From contig NW_020194535.1 of NCBI RefSeq assembly GCF_002865645.1, positions 1 through 60,739 of the forward strand: 60,739 bases of DNA. The letters run 5' to 3'. The stretch comes from Hyaloscypha bicolor E. Lineage: Eukaryota > Ascomycota > Leotiomycetes > Helotiales > Hyaloscyphaceae. Each line of letters starts with the position of its first letter. Position 1 is the stretch's first letter. Below are positions 21,218-32,300 of this stretch, piece by piece. The position numbers and the translations under genes are program-made. A model generated the notes under the pieces. The model was not told where the DNA came from. It searched no databases and saw nothing but the letters and a program-made list of their open reading frames with translations.

Positions 21218-24200
21218 TATTCGATTGGAGTCTTGGTTTCGGGAAATTCTAACGATGGAGAGTAAACGGACTACGCAGAAAGAGGGTAGTTGGAGATAGA
21301 CTGCCATATTGAAATCCGTTCATTGAATATAATTGGGACCAATGTCATGATAACCCAGAACTCTGGGCAGATTCAACCGAGAAGAGATGTAAAAACCCAC
21401 GGCAACGACACGACTCCTGCCTCTTTGCTCAAAAGCCTTTCTGATTGTTTAGGCTTCAGAAAAGAAGGTAAGCTTTATCCTGTGGGGTAAAGAGGGGGTA
21501 AAGAGGTTAAACGTGGTTGTCAATGTTGATGTTGCTGTCATCGAGTTTGCAAGTCATACGATGTGTTGCGTCAAATAGTGCCACCTAACTTGATCCACCT
21601 TACCCTATAACTCTTGCAACGCCTGGCACCTCTGATCCTACGTGGTAGGAAATTTTTCCATCTTCGTAATCTGATTCTTCATCCATCGCCAGACTTTCTC
21701 GGTAGACTCTTACGTACATTTCGTCTGTCTCTTGGAGCAATATATATTGAAAGTTACTAAGACCAGTTTCGTTCCTTCCACCGCTTGGTTTGTTTTTGCG
21801 CTTGCAATTTCAAGGGTAAAAGGTATGCTCTCCACCTCTAGGATCGCAATTGCATCGTTTCTCCGTCGGTTTCTACGTACCCGGGTTTTCTTGGCAAATT
21901 GGAATGCACTATTTTGGAAAGATTGTTCTGAACTTGGTATAATTGCTTCAAATGTTTTGTTTTGCTTGTGCTGCTTGTATGAGGACAAATGGGAAGTGCT
22001 AAAGAAATAGCGAAGGCTCAGCGGTAATGGGTTTGCTCACAGAGCAGCACGAGATATTTACTATCTAGCAAGTCAAAGACAGCCTCTTGACCGTCTCACC
22101 CGGTTCCTCTTAATACCTACTAGATGAGTCGTATAAAAGGCTCGAGATCGAGATTCCTTCTTTTGGTTTTTCGTTACGGGTATTGAAAGAAAATTTCCTC
22201 TGGTGCCCGTTCTCGGGTTCTCATAGAGCCGTGCTCGACTTCGAGCTGCGCTTTGGGAGTGGCGAGGGTAAGTGACTTGAAGCAAGGAAATGGATGGAGG
22301 CCAGTTGTAGGGTGTGTAGGGAAAGAAAAGAATGAAGTGTTGTTGTCAGCAATTGTGTTAGTTCCAAGCTATCACCATTTGGAAAGTTTCCAGAGCAGGA
22401 AGTAAATTGGCCAGCCTTTGCTAGTATTGCCTTGCCATTTCTGAATTAGTTCTTCCAAGACTCAAGTAGTATTTGGCCTCGACTTCGCTTTCAACCCGGA
22501 ACTTGGCATGAGTTTTGGGAAGTGCTTACAAGTAAACACGATTCTCCACATTTGAGCATGTGTGTGGAGAATTCTCTGTGTATCAACCTTGAGTGCGCGG
22601 GGAGCGAATTATATTTTCTGGGGTTGATCTTCAGTTTGATCCAGGTGCTTGCTCAAGCAAGTCAGGGTTGACTTTCACTTTATTTTTCTGGAAAAGAAAA
22701 TTTCTGTATTTGCCTGTCCATCTAATTTCTTAAGTAGGAGCATACGGAATTCAGAAGCTGAGAATTTTCCCCGTGTTTCGGTATGAATAAGACTTCAGGA
22801 GCATTCCTGGAGCGGATCCACCAAGTGATCTTTCCTCGAGCACTGATCGACGTCGGCATTAAAAGAAAGAGCCCGTCCCAAGTACTTCCCCATGCCCCCA
22901 TACTATAAATATCTGTTTGCTGATGACTTGTCAATAGGTTTGCTGCAGGTATTGCTTTGCCTGCACCTTCGGAGGTTGCATGGAAACGGGATTGTTTTAC
23001 TTCGAAGTGGCACTCACCGACGGCGCCACATCAATTGGAAATTGTAGACACTCCATACATAATACTTTCCAAAAACTAAGTACTTGACCACGATTGCCGG
23101 CAAACTGGGGTCTAGGTTAAAAGAGAGAGAACAACATGTTGCTGTCAAAGGTACTTTCGTTGTCAAGTTAGTGACTTCCGGCATTAACACAAGCCGCAGC
23201 ACTATGAAGGGGAAGGGGATTTTGTACCGAACCCCTGTTGAATTTGCCCATGTTTTAGTCAAGGTAACGGTAGCATCCTTCACGGCTTTGATTCCTAGCT
23301 TTCGACTGAAGGGGGCGCATTATGTCGGGGGTTTTTACACCCTAGGCCCTCTCTACCGCAGAGAATGGAAAGCCGTTGGCTTATATAAAGCACGGTGGCG
23401 GGCTTGGGCAAGGGAATAAGTAGGGCTTAATCCAGTAGCTACTTTACATCACTAGAACTCAGTCGTGGATTCACTACTACCTATCTTCTCAAGAAAAGTC
23501 TAGGTTCACGTTCTGCGTTTGAACTATTAGGCAGGGAGGAAAGACGACTCGAATCTCTCAACCTAATCAGTTTCGAATCAGTGAGCGGCACCACAAGACA
23601 GGTAGACAGGACTAGACACAAGGTAGTGTTGACAACTCGCCAATGTGGTCACAGACTTGGAAAACCTTGTCTTTCAAAATATGTATTTCAAATCAGAGCA
23701 AATTCGAATCAAGGACCGAGAACGCAAGACTAATGAAGAACTGTATTTGACCAAGAGAGAGCTCTTCTAATATCTGGATCTTGTGTTCCAGCATCAGAGG
23801 CAGGGTATAAAAAGGGTATTGCTCAATATTCCACGAGGCAACGTGTTGACTTCTGCTATCGAAAGCCTTCGATCTCCAACTCTCTCTTCCTTTCCACGTC
23901 CAACATCTGCGAGAGGGCTTTCATACTTGCGGGTCTACAGAGAGCAGACCCACACACCTCCAAAACCACCGCCTGCACCGTGGGGAAGAATTAGAAGGTG
24001 ATATTCCATGTTAGGAGAGAAAGAGATTGAAAGGCTGTTGATAGTGTTTTCGTTGTCAAGTTGGCGCTCTTTGAGCCGTAGACTTCTCTCAGCTGTTCAA
24101 AAACAGAAGTATGGGCTGGAAGGTTGTAGTCGAGAAGCTTGAAAAGGAAGTTGATGCCGGGACATAAAGGTGAGGGGAGGGCATTGTGAGTGACATGTGA

Positions 24201-24421
24201 GTCGATTTCCTTCTGTAGCCTTTTTCTTGGGAATTCTGGGTGCTTGGCGGATCAGAGTAGGAAAGTTGACTGACTTTATATTCCTATTTCCCCTCCTTCC
24301 TCAAACGAACTGTTTGGAGCAGAATGATTCACAAAATCGTTGATCATCCTTACATATCTCTAGCTGTGGACAGTCTCTTTCCTTGCCAAAAACACACCTT
24401 TCCAAGCCCCAACTCCCCTCG

Positions 24422-26000
24422 CTACTGCCTCGCAATCTCCCTCCCATCAAATTTATTCATAACCCAAACAAGGATAATCATAACTCTCCGCCTCCAACTC
24501 CTAGTCCTTTCAAGACTACCCCCCCTCCAAGCCGCCCAAGCAGCGGCTTCCGTCCACTCCCCCTCCTTACCATCCACCACCCCATCCCCACGTCCAATAT
24601 ACGCCACGACCGCCTTCTGCTCACACTGTAACCCCTCCTCTCCCTCTCACCATCAATCAAGTATCTCGCAAGAAACTTCCCCTTCTGGACCGCCACCTCA
24701 GCCGTAGCGGGTAACGAATGTCCATCAATATCAGCCGCATCCCCGGGGCGTAGACACCGCCCACGACCTCCCTGTCTTTCCCCGGTTTCAAAACACGGAG
24801 ATAGCTGTCAGTAAGAACCCGTCCTATACCGCCCTTGCTCTTCCTAACATCTAGATCCTCAACAAGCCCACAAGCTTTATTCCCGACACACCAAACCGCG
24901 ACCCCAAACCTCACCACCCCATCCTCCTTAACCCACATCCCCCCTCCCTCAAACCCCTCAATATGGCGCCCCATACAAATCCTAAGCTCCCTCCGTCTAA
25001 ACCGTTCCATCGTATACTCACTCAGTCTCTCCCCAAAATTCCCCAACATGCGGTCCGCAACATCATACACTGAGAGCTCCGGATAGAGTTTCACCAAATG
25101 CCCATGGATCAACTCGTCGATTTCAGCAGCTAGTACAACGCCTGTGGGTCCCCCGCCGATGATGATGAAATGCAGGATTTCGCGTTTGCGGGAGGGAGAG
25201 TAAAGAGGCAGAGACGCCGGGAAAAAGTAAAACGACCCCCCCCCCCCCCCCCCCCCAGTTCTTGAGAAGAGTACCGCTTGTTGGGGAAAAGTAAAACAAC
25301 CCCCCCCTCCTCCCCCGGGTGTCGATTGGGGGTGTCGATGGCAGAATCTTTTTTTGGCTTAGCGCTTGGCACTTCCCGAGTTTATTACTAAGGAACCGAT
25401 TCAGCCTTAGAATCGCATACGGCCCCCCAAGGCCTTTCCCCACCATTACCGCAGGTATTAAATAGGAGCATTAATAGATTTTAGAGTTTTAATAATGTCC
25501 AAATAATTACTTGTATAAGTTTATATATAAGAGCTCTAGTTTTGGGGCATGGGTAAGCGAGGCGATTATTGCACGAGGCAAATAAGTTCCAGGTGCTCAA
25601 TCGGCTAAAATTTTCAGGCTCTCTTATGGTCAATGCCCCTAATCGGCACCCCTAATCGGCACCCCTAATTAATACCCTAATTGACACCCCCTAATTAATA
25701 CCCGGCAAGGTATTGCTTTATATTTTCCCATTTTGGCCAGAGGTTAAAAGAATTAAATATTGCCATATGCATTATAAACTAAATCTGCCTGGAAATAATA
25801 ATAATAATATGCGCATTCCAGTACATTAAAAGCAATTGCGCACTGGGGTGCCAATATACATTAATTTGCATACACTGGTGTATAAAAAGTAATCTATACG
25901 GGCACGTACCACCGCTTGCTGATTTCGGTTAGTGTGGCCCCAATCGACACCCCTAATCGACACCGGGGGGGGGGGTCGTTTTACTTTTTCCCGAGACGCC
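24422..26000 (-). pseudogene. Type II (alternative) NADH:ubiquinone dehydrogenase pseudogene
   Basis: Reverse-strand homology to NDE/NDI-type alternative NADH dehydrogenases, which oxidise NADH at the mitochondrial inner membrane without pumping protons. Just inside the hAT insertion it reads ILHFIIIGGGPTGVVLAAEI, the second dinucleotide-binding glycine motif, then HLVKLYPELSVYDVADRML and VAVWCVGNK. A frameshift near 24733 leads to GDAADIDGHSLPATAEVAVQ in the next frame, and another near 24635 to VAYIGRGDGVVDGKEGEW and the C-terminal end GREIARQ at 24422. The gene is interrupted by the hAT-like element 25219-25992, and the N-terminal half (first flavin-binding fold) is missing. On the far side only a few codons (SFELAS) fit, ambiguous with the adjoining LTR. 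Clearly dead: two frameshifts, an insertion and 5' truncation. Confidence 0.85.
25219..25992. mobile_element. hAT-like non-autonomous DNA transposon, 8-bp target duplication GAGACGCC
   Basis: The 774-bp element is flanked on both sides by GAGACGCC (25211-25218 and 25993-26000). Its ends are inverted repeats starting GGGAAAAAGTAAAACGAC followed by a run of C (21 at the left, 11 at the right). On the right side the inverted repeat continues with two GTGTCGATT words. On the left these words appear only after a second, imperfect copy of the tip (about 25286), so the left tip seems duplicated. Inside are several CCCCTAATCGGCA-like subterminal repeats (25636-25700). There is no transposase. An 8-bp duplication fits hAT elements; the terminal bases are not a standard hAT tip, so the superfamily is inferred. 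Confidence 0.8.
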
Positions 26001-26010
26001 AGCTCGAAAG

Positions 26011-26152
26011 AATCTAGTTTACTAGTCAAGTTACCTATAGAATATAAGGTTATATAACTATATCTCGTATTCCATATTCTATTACTTATATCTCATATCT
26101 CGTATCTCGTAATTATATATATAACTCCCAAAGAAATAACTATACTAATACT
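26011..26152 (-). repeat. Partial Copia LTR (family A)
   Basis: The stretch from ATCTAGTTTACTAGTC to GCTATACTAATA matches the inner half of the LTR repeats at 36802-37101, 40977-41273, 47419-47673 and 59631-59929. The outer half is missing and the sequence is cut where the NADH dehydrogenase pseudogene begins. Its orientation matches the 40977 and 47419 copies. Confidence 0.7.
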
Positions 26153-27790
26153 TTATTTAATATTATATTACTAATAATTAATAAATTAAAGCTATATATA
26201 AAAATATTAAAAAATATAAGAAAATAGAAATCGATTTAATTAAATTTATTACTAGTATTATATTCTTTTATATTTTAAAAAAAGAACCTAAAAAACTTAT
26301 ATTTATTACTTTAATTAAATATATATTTCTTTAAAAATATAAGTAATCTTTTATAAAAATCAAAGATTTCTTAGTTATTAAATATTATAATTATAACGAG
26401 TTTGGCTATTATATTAAATATTATTTATTTAAATATATTAAGAAAACCAAGATAGCTTTCTTTAAAATTAAGCCTATTCTAGTTTTTATTTGTGATGTGT
26501 GCAGGGTCGCACGTGACTTAAGGGCATGTGACGAACCTCGGATATCGCGGGTTGTCGATCAGGGAGTTCGGCAGCCCTTCGATATCCCACCAACCACTGT
26601 TTACATCATATGATTAGGCTTATAAATCACTAATTGTATGTATGCCATCGGGGCCTCCTATTTAGAGGGGGCTTCCCTGGACCTCACAGGAGGGACAGAG
26701 ATTAGTTCTGTACTGAATTTAACACTGTGGTTTCACAACACACTGATTCATTCTATTGTCTTATTGCCTACCAACAAACACCTCACATTATTCTAGTAAA
26801 GAATTTAAAGAATTTAGGCTTTAATTCTAAAATAAAACCAGAAAACAAGTACTTTTAAAAAAAATCTCTATTTTAGGAACTTATAATATTAATTTAATAA
26901 AATTTACTTAATTTGTTTAATAAAAGAAAATATACTTATAATATTTTATATTATTAATATAAATAAATTAAAAATTAGGCTTTTTTTATTAATATTAAAG
27001 CAAATAATTATACTTTTATTAATATAAAACTTATTTAGCTTATAAAGTAATTCTTAAAAATAAAACTATAATTTCTTTTCTTATTATATTATATATGGTT
27101 TTAATAAAAAACTAGCTAAATTTATTAAAAAATACTTAGAAATTTTATTTTTAATTAATAAATGAAATATTAATATACTTATAATTATTCTAAATCTTAA
27201 AGATTATAATATTATTCTTAATAAAAATAAGCTATATATATTAATATTTTAGTTAATTATAAAAAATATAAGCTTATATAACTAAAAAAAATACGCTCAA
27301 ATTTATATAATTTAGTTATATTATTAGTATTTCTTAATAATAATTAAAAGGGCAATCTAATAAAAACTATTAAAAAACTATTAGTTAGTAAGATATTATT
27401 ATAAGTTATTTTTAAAAACTTATTATTTTTAAGTAATTTTTTTCTTTTCGAATTAATTAGAGGAAATTATATAATATTATAAAAAAAAACCTTTATAGTT
27501 TAATTAGAATATAATATTTAAATAAAAGTCAAATAAGCCAAAAAAACTTTTAATAAAAAATAAATACTAAATCTAGCTATTATTAGAATATAAACTTAAA
27601 TAATTATAAGCTAATAATAATATACTTATATTAAATAATATTATGCTATAAATGAACTTTAAGAAATATGAATAGAAGTAATAAGCTTATATGAAATATC
27701 TTTTATTACTTAAAGAAAAAAGCAAAGTTTTGCTAGTAATATAAATATAGTAACCTTTAATATTATAGCCAGTTATTGGCAATATAGATA
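26153..27790 (+). mobile_element. Gypsy family C fragment (gag zinc knuckle to protease), RIP-mutated
   Basis: This runs parallel to bases 53450-54600 of the complete copy further right, for example the shared word ATTATAACGAGTTTGGCTA near 26391 and 53703. That word encodes a RIP-altered CCHC zinc knuckle (Cys to Tyr). It is more mutated than the right-hand copy. It is interrupted by an intact solo LTR (26491-26787). The right end fades out near 27790, where a short ACCCCTAACCCTAA stretch precedes the dioxygenase gene. Confidence 0.7.
26491..26787 (+). mobile_element. Solo LTR, 297 bp, target duplication TTATT, not RIP-mutated
   Basis: It starts TGTGATGTG and ends CACCTCACA, an inverted terminal match of 8 of 9 bases with the TG...CA ends of an LTR. 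The flanks are TTATT on both sides (26486-26490 and 26788-26792). Inside it is GC-balanced with a TATA-like CTTATAAATC, in complete contrast to the AT-saturated Gypsy relic it interrupts. No internal region is attached, so it is a solo LTR left by recombination. Strand is set by the TATA orientation only and is uncertain. Confidence 0.88.
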
Positions 27791-27824
27791 GCAAATCCGA
27801 ACCCCTAACCCTAATTGAAATAGC

Positions 27825-29307
27825 CTAGTTTGGCTTTCTTATTAACGGAAAAAACACGTCGGGCATTGGCTCTATATGCCAGATCTGTTCCAGGTCCTCC
27901 CCTTGCCAATATGCTTCCTCCCAGCCACAGGTGTTATTAAGCGCCTCTGGAATTTTCCACGCCAGAGCTTCATTCCTCAAGTACATTCGCACGAGATGTC
28001 TCTTGCCCCCTGGACTCACCTCCACAGAGTCACGCCGATGCACCAGCGCGAGATTGTTGATAAAGTGCAAGTCGCCCATTTGAGTGGGGATGGCTATCTT
28101 GTGTTTTTCTGCCAATGCTTGGACTAGCGTCAAGGCCTCCAGTTGGCGAGGTGACAGAGAGGGGATGTTCGTCGGCCGGGGGTGGGCTTTGCTACCCAGT
28201 AATGCGTTTGGGGCAAAGTTGAAGATGATTCGCGAGTCTTCGTAGAAGAGTAGGGCGCGCTGATGATAGTACGGGCTAAGTATAGCAAGCTTGGTAAGAA
28301 ATGCAGTGAATCGATCGTGTCGATCGTGTCGATCGTATTATACGTATGGAGAATGGGATTTTCGATGACTCACATATGCAAAGGCCAACTTGGTTGACTG
28401 AGAATCCATATGATATCTGGCCTTGTGGCCACAAGCTCGTTATAGATTGTATACGCAGGTGACAGAATACAATTACCACCGCGTGCCGCAGTACTGCGGG
28501 TTTGGAAAGCTAAGATGTCTCCTAGGTGGTCAGTATGAAAGGGCTTGAGGCAGACGTCAGCTTGAACATCACAACATTGGTTTTCCCCAAAGCGCTCACA
28601 ATGGAAGATTTAGAATGTCTTGTATGAAATTCCTTCAGCGGATTTAGTGCCACAGTGTCGTCGGTAACAATATGGACTATAAAGATCATCAGCTTTACCG
28701 CGAGGTATGGGACGGTTTTACGCACCTATCATATTTCCCTTCTCGTCTTGACGTGCTCGTTTTTCTGCGATGAAACTTTGTATTCCTAGAAAGATAACCA
28801 TGTTGTCTTCGACCGAATACTTCCAGTACTCGAGACCCCTGATAAGGCAGAATCCTCTGCCGGTGTGTACCTCCAAAGACTGCTGTCCAAGAGTTTGTCG
28901 CAGATTTGGGAGGGGAAAGTTCGTGGAATCCACCAAGTCGCCGTCTAAACCACGGGCTAACGCAAAAGTTAGATACGGCTTTAAAAAACCCCAGGGCGAT
29001 CCAAACCTATGAACGACTTTAATGCGTTATCTATCTCAACCCTATCCTCCTGTGTGAGATGATAAGTGTACTCCAGCACACTGGAGACTTCAGAGGTCGA
29101 CCAGGCCAATTTGGAATCCAAGAATATGGGAAAGCCGGACGGTAGAATTGGTGTAGCACGGGTTTGAGTCGTGGTCGGCTGTTTCGCGTTCTTGGCATGT
29201 CGGCTTTGCAATAGATTCTCGCCACGCTCAAGGTGGCATGATCCAAAGCCTGAAGGATGAACCAATGCCATTATGAGGTATGTTTCGTTGGTTAAGCGGC
29301 AAATCAA
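27825..29307 (-). CDS. TauD/TfdA-family Fe(II)/2-oxoglutarate dioxygenase
   Basis: Five exons on the reverse strand: 29307-29007, 28956-28726, 28676-28600, 28543-28374 and 28275-27825, together 409 residues. Introns of 50, 49, 56 and 98 bases have GT-AG ends, three with CTAAC/CTGAT/CTGAC branch sites, and each keeps the frame. The spliced protein reads SGFPIFLDSKLAW, EVHTGRGFCLIRGL, PFHTD (the HxD iron ligand pair) and FINNLALVHRRDSV with the distal His, then HLVRMYLRN with the 2-oxoglutarate-binding Arg region. All hallmarks are present and the length is usual for fungal members, which hydroxylate small molecules. An alternative start is the Met at 29271. Substrate unknown. It ends 35 bases from the AT-rich block, yet is intact. 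Confidence 0.9.
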
Positions 29308-29751
29308 AGTTGCTACCTCGAAAGTATGTCTGTATAGCGGGGAAAGGGCTAGATCAAGTTAACGTCGATTCGGATGATACTGTCGATGGAGAGTGGGAGC
29401 TGCTGTCGGATGTGCTCAGGAAGATTAGAGTGGGGAATCTGTTTAACTCTGGCGAGATGAGGCTGCTTCGCATTGGATCCGTAAAGCTCCCGTATTCGGC
29501 GTCTTTATGCAGCGTGTGCAGAGCTGAATCGTCACGACGGGGTTCCTAAATGGTCAGTATTTCATGGCTTCGCTAAGAGCCAATGGAAAGCATTCGGACA
29601 CCAAGTTGGACAGCCTGTCACAAGAGAGGCCGAAGGTGTCATGGCAGGTGACACGCAGCCACCATTGCATCCCGATATCAATACAATCGTTTGAAAGTGC
29701 GAAGAAATGATTCAGCTCCGTGTAAATTACCTCCTCCCTACCATCAACGAC
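29308..29751. promoter_or_regulatory. Upstream region of the dioxygenase, with a 19-bp dyad
   Basis: This is 444 bases between the transcription-factor stop and the dioxygenase start. It contains GTGTCA-TGGCAGG-TGACAC (29636-29654), an inverted repeat of 6-bp arms with a 7-base gap, the kind of site a dimeric regulator could bind. An 89-codon frame (29280-29549, plus strand) overlaps the dioxygenase start and shows no domain. Regulation by the adjacent factor is inference from position. Confidence 0.3.
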
Positions 29752-32300
29752 TTATTCGATAGACAATCCCGGTTTCCACTCCTCTTCATACATTTGGGCC
29801 ACGAAATAGTGCTCGCTATGGTTGATCCCTTCAGAAAGTAGCTTGCTAAAGCGAGGTCCTTTGGCAGTCAGGCCCTAGCTCAAATAAAAAAAGATTCGGT
29901 GGACGATACTGACCAGTATACTCGACATAGACAGCCGTCTGCCTCACGAAACGAAGTTGCTTGTCATCCAATTTTGCCATCGAGGTGGATAATTCCGGGT
30001 TCCAATCAAGAGTGAACGGACGATGGCCTTTGCAGCCGTAGTGAAAGTGAGCAAGGAGAACATTTGCACCGAGATGGAGTTCTTTGATCATATCTGGCCT
30101 AGCATGCTGAGTCTTCTGACAGGTTAGATATTGAGAATATTGGCATAAAGATTGATAACAGACCTTAAGACCATGTTTTCGAGCATACCCGACATCGTGA
30201 GCCGTTAGCAATGAGCAATTATGAAGTAAAATGAACGTGCAGAGATAGATGCAAAACCAGTTGTCTGGTTTCTGGTCCAGAATGAGCTTCTGTAACCGAA
30301 CCAAGATCTTGGAGCGGAGAGGTGCTAGAAGTTTGTGGTTTAGAATAAACTGCATCTGTGCGCCCAATACTGGTGGAATAGGTATCTTTCCATGCATTCC
30401 GCTTGATTTGTCCATCAAGTCAGAAGGCATACCAAGTGTCTCTGCACCAGTGATTCGGACTGATCGCGTGCGCATTCTTATGGTTACCCATAATTGGAGG
30501 ACCATTTGCAAGACCTCTCTTTCTTCAGGTGACTAGAATGTTGAATGACTCGTTAGTTCTATCTTGCCATTAGATTCGCGAATCACTCACCTTAGCTGTA
30601 TTAGAAAACCAAATTGCAGTGCTGTAGGTGTCCCAGAGTAATCGATCGTTGTAGTCAAGTGTACTCTTGAAGAATTGGGGCCCTTCATTAATGATGAAAT
30701 CTTTGTGCGCTTGTAATGCCGCTGCCATGTCAACAATCGCGTAGTTGGGAGTCGCAACGGATTTGGTGACAGCTCCGTCTGACCATTGCCGATGTAACAT
30801 ATCTCCTTTCACTGGCACGAATTGTCTCACCGTGAATGTGAGTGTAGTCGGACCATAGTCTTGAGTTACTTGTATGTTCTTCAGTTCTGACGAAGCCCAA
30901 TGCATGATGTTGTCCATGTTGTTGCTTGACCATCGATGACTCCACTCACGACCAGCAGCGTAGCTTCCCTCTCGAAACAGCCGAACATCCGTCAATTTAT
31001 AGCGTAGACAAGGAAGTTTATGCAGCGTGGGTTTCATGACTTTTTGGCAGGTCAAGCAAACCCCTCTGGGATTGGCAGGATCTGGATCGCACTGCATTAC
31101 AATGTATCAGTGATATCTCCTGATTCAAGTACGAGTACTTACCCTGATCCGTTGCATTCTACAGCGAACACACGCTGTGAGCTTTCGAGTTTGAGCCGTT
31201 TTTTGTCGGTGATCGGCAGACTGGAACTTCCTTCGAGGAGTGGCAATCAACCGCTGCATTTTCTGGCTAGCTTCGAGACCTGGTGTCTGCTGCTTGTTTT
31301 GAGCTACGGGGCTCATCTCAAGGTGCGCCAGAGAATAGATTTGTCCCGGCACATTTGAAGAGTTTCGTGTCTTGCTGAAACCAAAGTCTCCGCTGAAGGA
31401 TATCAAATCCTCCTCGCCATCGATGTCATCCTCTAGAGGGTACACCATGGATGGAGGGGAGATGTATGGTTGCGTGTGCTGTGACATATGTGGTTGTCCG
31501 TTGCTCGCCATCCACTCTTCAGTACCTGGCGCGGAATAATCGCAAGCGTAATCTGAAATAAACTAGCACAATTTTAGTACAGTAGATATATCTGTTGTGA
31601 ACATAATAGTACCGCATCTTGAGAAAAATCGTCAAGTACGTTGAACCCGGTACTAGTTCCCGGTGTCTGCAAATCGTAACTCAAAGATGATGAAGAAAGT
31701 TGGTTGTTGCTATTTTCTAGTAGGAACGACGAGTCGGTCATGGTCATACCAGTATAATAACTACTCATATCTCCTAGATAGAGATCAATATATTATCTTA
31801 TTCTTGGACGAGATATAAGATTCACCTTGATTTTCGTGCGGAAGGGCAGGTCTTAAATTTGGAGACTTGAAGCCCGCGAAGCAGTCTGCGATCTGCTTAG
31901 GTATCAAACCAAGACTGAAGGACGAGACGTCACAGGTATCATGTATTGTCAGAGAATCTTCGGTAGCAGAGCTGAATCCAGACGGTACTTTGGGCTTGAG
32001 GTTCGATGCCATGGCCAAAATCCCAGATTCAGAGCGTCTTGCCTCCATGATGGGCACTTGTTGGGAGACAGCTTCTGCTTCAGGCATGGCTTGAGATCTG
32101 TGGTCTGATTCTAGGCGTCGAGAGCAGTCGCGAAGGGCATCTGACAGATCCGCAACGTCGACTTGAAGAATGGCGGCCGCTTCAGACACGGTAGCAACTT
32201 GAGAAGGAGAAAGTGAGGCTATATCAACGCTTGATCTGAGGCGCTTCCGCACACTCAACTCCGGGGAGCCCCCGTTTCTTCCACGTTTGGTTCCATGGTG
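29752..32300 (-). CDS. Fungal Zn(II)2Cys6-type transcription factor, multi-exon
   Basis: Exons on the reverse strand: about 32300-31826, 31773-31613 (or -31603), 31562 (or 31552)-31143, 31091-30591, 30532-30164, 30115-29914 and 29858-29752. Introns are 48-58 bases. The coding exons total 745 codons in frame; a short first exon must lie upstream because the 32300 edge is a splice acceptor (CTAAC branch, ATTCAG). The N-terminal part has a basic KRGRNGG stretch, then SLSPSQVATV. The cluster reads CVRCRMQRIRC, then after the splice CDPDPANPRGVCLTCQ and KLPCLRYKLTDVRLF, a C-x2-C-x6-C-x10-C-x2-C-x13-C spacing of a known fungal subfamily. A regulatory domain (FILLHNCSLLTAHDVGYARK, ELHLGANVLLAHFHYGCKG) follows. 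The 30116-30163 intron is stop-free and in frame. Nuclear regulator, perhaps of the adjacent dioxygenase. Confidence 0.85.

Larger units (their letters stand above)
17815..24421. other. Gene-poor region with degenerate noncoding repeats
   Basis: About 6.6 kb of normal composition without a gene I can support. Open frames such as 21732-22010, 21710-21988 and 23084-23419 have no recognisable domain or start context. The stretch contains a three-copy repeat (19527-20315), a TA-flanked inverted-repeat element (20775-21217) and several isolated TATAAA-type boxes (about 19386, 22134, 22906, 23384 and 23807) with no ORF behind them. A word like GTTGTCAAGTT recurs near 18573, 19947, 23158 and 24051. 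It reads like diverged copies of some promoter-bearing noncoding unit, not clearly RIP-mutated. Short lncRNA genes cannot be excluded. Confidence 0.5.

Noticed and set aside
23084..23419. 111-codon plus-strand ORF
   Set aside because: No domain, no splice or start support, composition like the surrounding noncoding DNA.
24324..24707. Plus-strand Ser/Pro-rich ORFs at 24324-24707 and 24835-25086
   Set aside because: They are antisense shadows of the NADH dehydrogenase pseudogene.
25123..25446. Pro/Gly-rich reverse ORFs across the C run
   Set aside because: Low-complexity products of the homopolymer in the hAT-like element.
29280..29549. 89-codon plus-strand ORF
   Set aside because: Overlaps the dioxygenase first exon antisense and shows no domain.
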